A stretch of DNA of 60,617 nt from JAVBOW01 sp031550615 (GTDB lineage: Bacteria; Bacteroidota; Bacteroidia; Bacteroidales; Rikenellaceae): contig JAVBOL010000010.1 of the NCBI GenBank assembly GCA_031550615.1, positions 1 to 60,617 on the forward strand, given 5' to 3'. Made by a program: the position numbers and the translations under genes. The notes below the pieces were generated by a model. That model was not told the origin of the DNA. It made no database searches and was given only the letters and a program-made list of their open reading frames with translations. This document shows, piece by piece, positions 59,572 to 60,617 of this stretch (positions are counted from its first letter, which is position 1; each line of letters opens with the position of its first letter).

Positions 59572-60617
59572 ATGAAACTAAAAGACATAGAGCGCCCGAT
59601 AATAATCGCCGGGCCGTGCAGCGCCGAGACGCGCGAACAGACCCTCGCCACCTGCGAAGCGTTGGCCGCCACCGGCAAGGTCGATGTGCTGCGCGCGGGG
59701 GTTTGGAAACCGCGCACCCGTCCCGGCCAGTTCGAAGGCTCGGGATTGCAGGGACTTGCGTGGCTTGCCGAGGCCAAGGCCCGCACGGGACTTCCCGTCG
59801 GCGTAGAGGTAGCCACGGCCAAACACGTGGACAGCGCGCTTGAATTTGGGGTCGATATGCTCTGGATAGGGGCGCGCACCACCGGCAACCCTTTCAGCGT
59901 TCAGGAGATAGCCGACGCGCTGCGGGGACGCACCGACGTCCCGATACTGGTCAAAAATCCCATGAATCCCGACCTCGACCTGTGGGCGGGAGCCGTGGCG
60001 AGGCTCGAAAACGTGGGCGTGCCGCGCGAGAATATCGCCCTGATACACCGGGGCTTCTCATACTTCGGAAGCAGCAAATACCGCAACGCGCCCATGTGGC
60101 ACCTGGCGCTCGAAATGCGTTCGCGCATGCCGGACCTGCCTATGATCTGCGACCCCTCGCACATCTGCGGTCGTCGCGATCTGTTGCTCGAGGTGTCGCA
60201 ACAGGCGGCAGACATGCGTTTTGACGGACTGATCGTCGAGAGCCATATAGATCCGGCGTGCGCGCTGAGCGACGCTTCGCAGCAGCTCACCCCGGCGGAT
60301 TTTGCCGTTTTGATCGACTCCCTGCGCTGGCGTGCCGACACGACTGACAACCCCGAGTACGTCGAGGCGCTCGACCGTCTGCGCCGCCAGATCGACCAGG
60401 TCGACGCCGAGGTCTTCGACCTGCTCAGCCGCCGCATGCGCCTTGCGGAGAGCATCGGCCAGGTCAAAAAGGATAACAACGTGGCTATCCTGCAGGGCGG
60501 TCGCTGGTCGAATATCGTGGAAAAGGTGGTGGCCCAGTCCAAGAAGCTCAACCTGAGCGAGGAATTCCTCAAAACGGTGCTGGAGGCGATACATCTCGAA
60601 AGTATCAATCGCCAGAA
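59572..60617 (+). CDS. Bifunctional DAHP synthase/chorismate mutase, 3' end cut by window
   Basis: First step of the shikimate pathway (PEP plus erythrose-4-phosphate) fused to AroQ-type chorismate mutase. 348 codons are inside the window. The DAHP synthase part (1-255) is of the KDO8P-synthase-like type I-beta class: AGPCSAE, RAGVWKPRTRPGQFEGSG, GARTTGNPFSVQEIADALRG, IHRGFSYFG and CDPSHICGRR. Chorismate mutase starts near 262 (EYVEALDRLRRQIDQVDAEV) and shows RRMRLAESIGQVKK. The ATG at 59572 is preceded by the AT-rich inverted repeat. The last helix and stop are off the edge. It is co-directional with pheA-tyrA. Confidence 0.94.
   Translation, partial: MKLKDIERPIIIAGPCSAETREQTLATCEALAATGKVDVLRAGVWKPRTRPGQFEGSGLQGLAWLAEAKARTGLPVGVEVATAKHVDSALEFGVDMLWIGARTTGNPFSVQEIADALRGRTDVPILVKNPMNPDLDLWAGAVARLENVGVPRENIALIHRGFSYFGSSKYRNAPMWHLALEMRSRMPDLPMICDPSHICGRRDLLLEVSQQAADMRFDGLIVESHIDPACALSDASQQLTPADFAVLIDSLRWRADTTDNPEYVEALDRLRRQIDQVDAEVFDLLSRRMRLAESIGQVKKDNNVAILQGGRWSNIVEKVVAQSKKLNLSEEFLKTVLEAIHLESINRQ

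Noticed and set aside
1..60617. CRISPR arrays, tRNA or rRNA genes, integrases, prophage genes
   Set aside because: I found no regular direct-repeat/spacer array, no cloverleaf with TTCRA-type T-loop in any gap, and no recombinase or phage motif.

Overview
The window looks like a contiguous chromosomal segment of a G+C-rich member of the order Bacteroidales. An Alistipes-like (Rikenellaceae) genome is my best guess, but that rests on gene content and base composition only. The support is: promoters of the Bacteroidetes type (TAnnTTTG, often with TTG or TTTG 19-21 bases upstream), few Shine-Dalgarno sequences, SusC/SusD pairs, FecI/FecR-type regulation, and a DAHP synthase fused to chorismate mutase. 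The edges cut lon (left) and the DAHP synthase/chorismate mutase gene (right).

Layout. 1-4.43 kb: divergent lon and valS. 4.45-4.70 kb: a promoter-driven, heavily base-paired small RNA, most likely 6S RNA. 4.9-11.4 kb: an MsbA-like ABC exporter, trpS, a CBS-domain ClC channel, and a minus-strand purN-pepE-yraN group. 11.5-15.5 kb: acpP-fabF-rnc-radC, a 220-bp composite of nested hairpins, then rpmI-rplT. 15.6-18.7 kb: a minus-strand envelope cluster (LPP20-like lipoprotein, small beta-barrel, CsgG/LpoB-like protein, LPP20-like exported protein) next to a divergent XRE regulator with a palindromic operator candidate. 19.4-41.2 kb: a polysaccharide-utilisation locus (ECF sigma, FecR anti-sigma, STN-bearing SusC, SusD, a GH18-like lipoprotein lacking catalytic residues, a LamG lipoprotein, an active-looking GH18, a BACON/LRR lipoprotein, then MFS transporter, GH130 and three GH92). 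41.2-51.2 kb: a SpoU-type methyltransferase, carAB, a terminator-ended leader before a small lipocalin-like gene, a TPP riboswitch with thiC, and an S9 peptidase. 51.2-57.4 kb: nadC and ilvD-ilvB-ilvN-ilvC. 57.6-60.6 kb: pheA with a Phe/Tyr leader-peptide attenuator, tyrA, and the DAHP synthase/chorismate mutase.

How the genes fit together. The 19-41 kb locus reads as an N-glycan (high-mannose) utilisation system. A surface GH18 endo-beta-N-acetylglucosaminidase would release the glycan, and the SusC/SusD pair with accessory lipoproteins would bind and import it. Three GH92 alpha-mannosidases would trim mannose, the MFS carrier would move the core disaccharide into the cytoplasm, and GH130 would phosphorolyse Man-beta-1,4-GlcNAc. 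The STN domain on SusC, FecR and the ECF sigma factor form a trans-envelope induction circuit. No sialidase, beta-galactosidase or hexosaminidase is present, which fits high-mannose rather than complex glycans.

The least explained features are non-coding. A family of ~130-bp imperfect palindromes occurs in five full copies. Each copy directly follows a stop codon in the same orientation as the upstream gene, and the copies show compensatory base changes in their stems. Other unexplained items are the composite hairpin element after radC and the terminator-ended leader at 46.74-46.96 kb.
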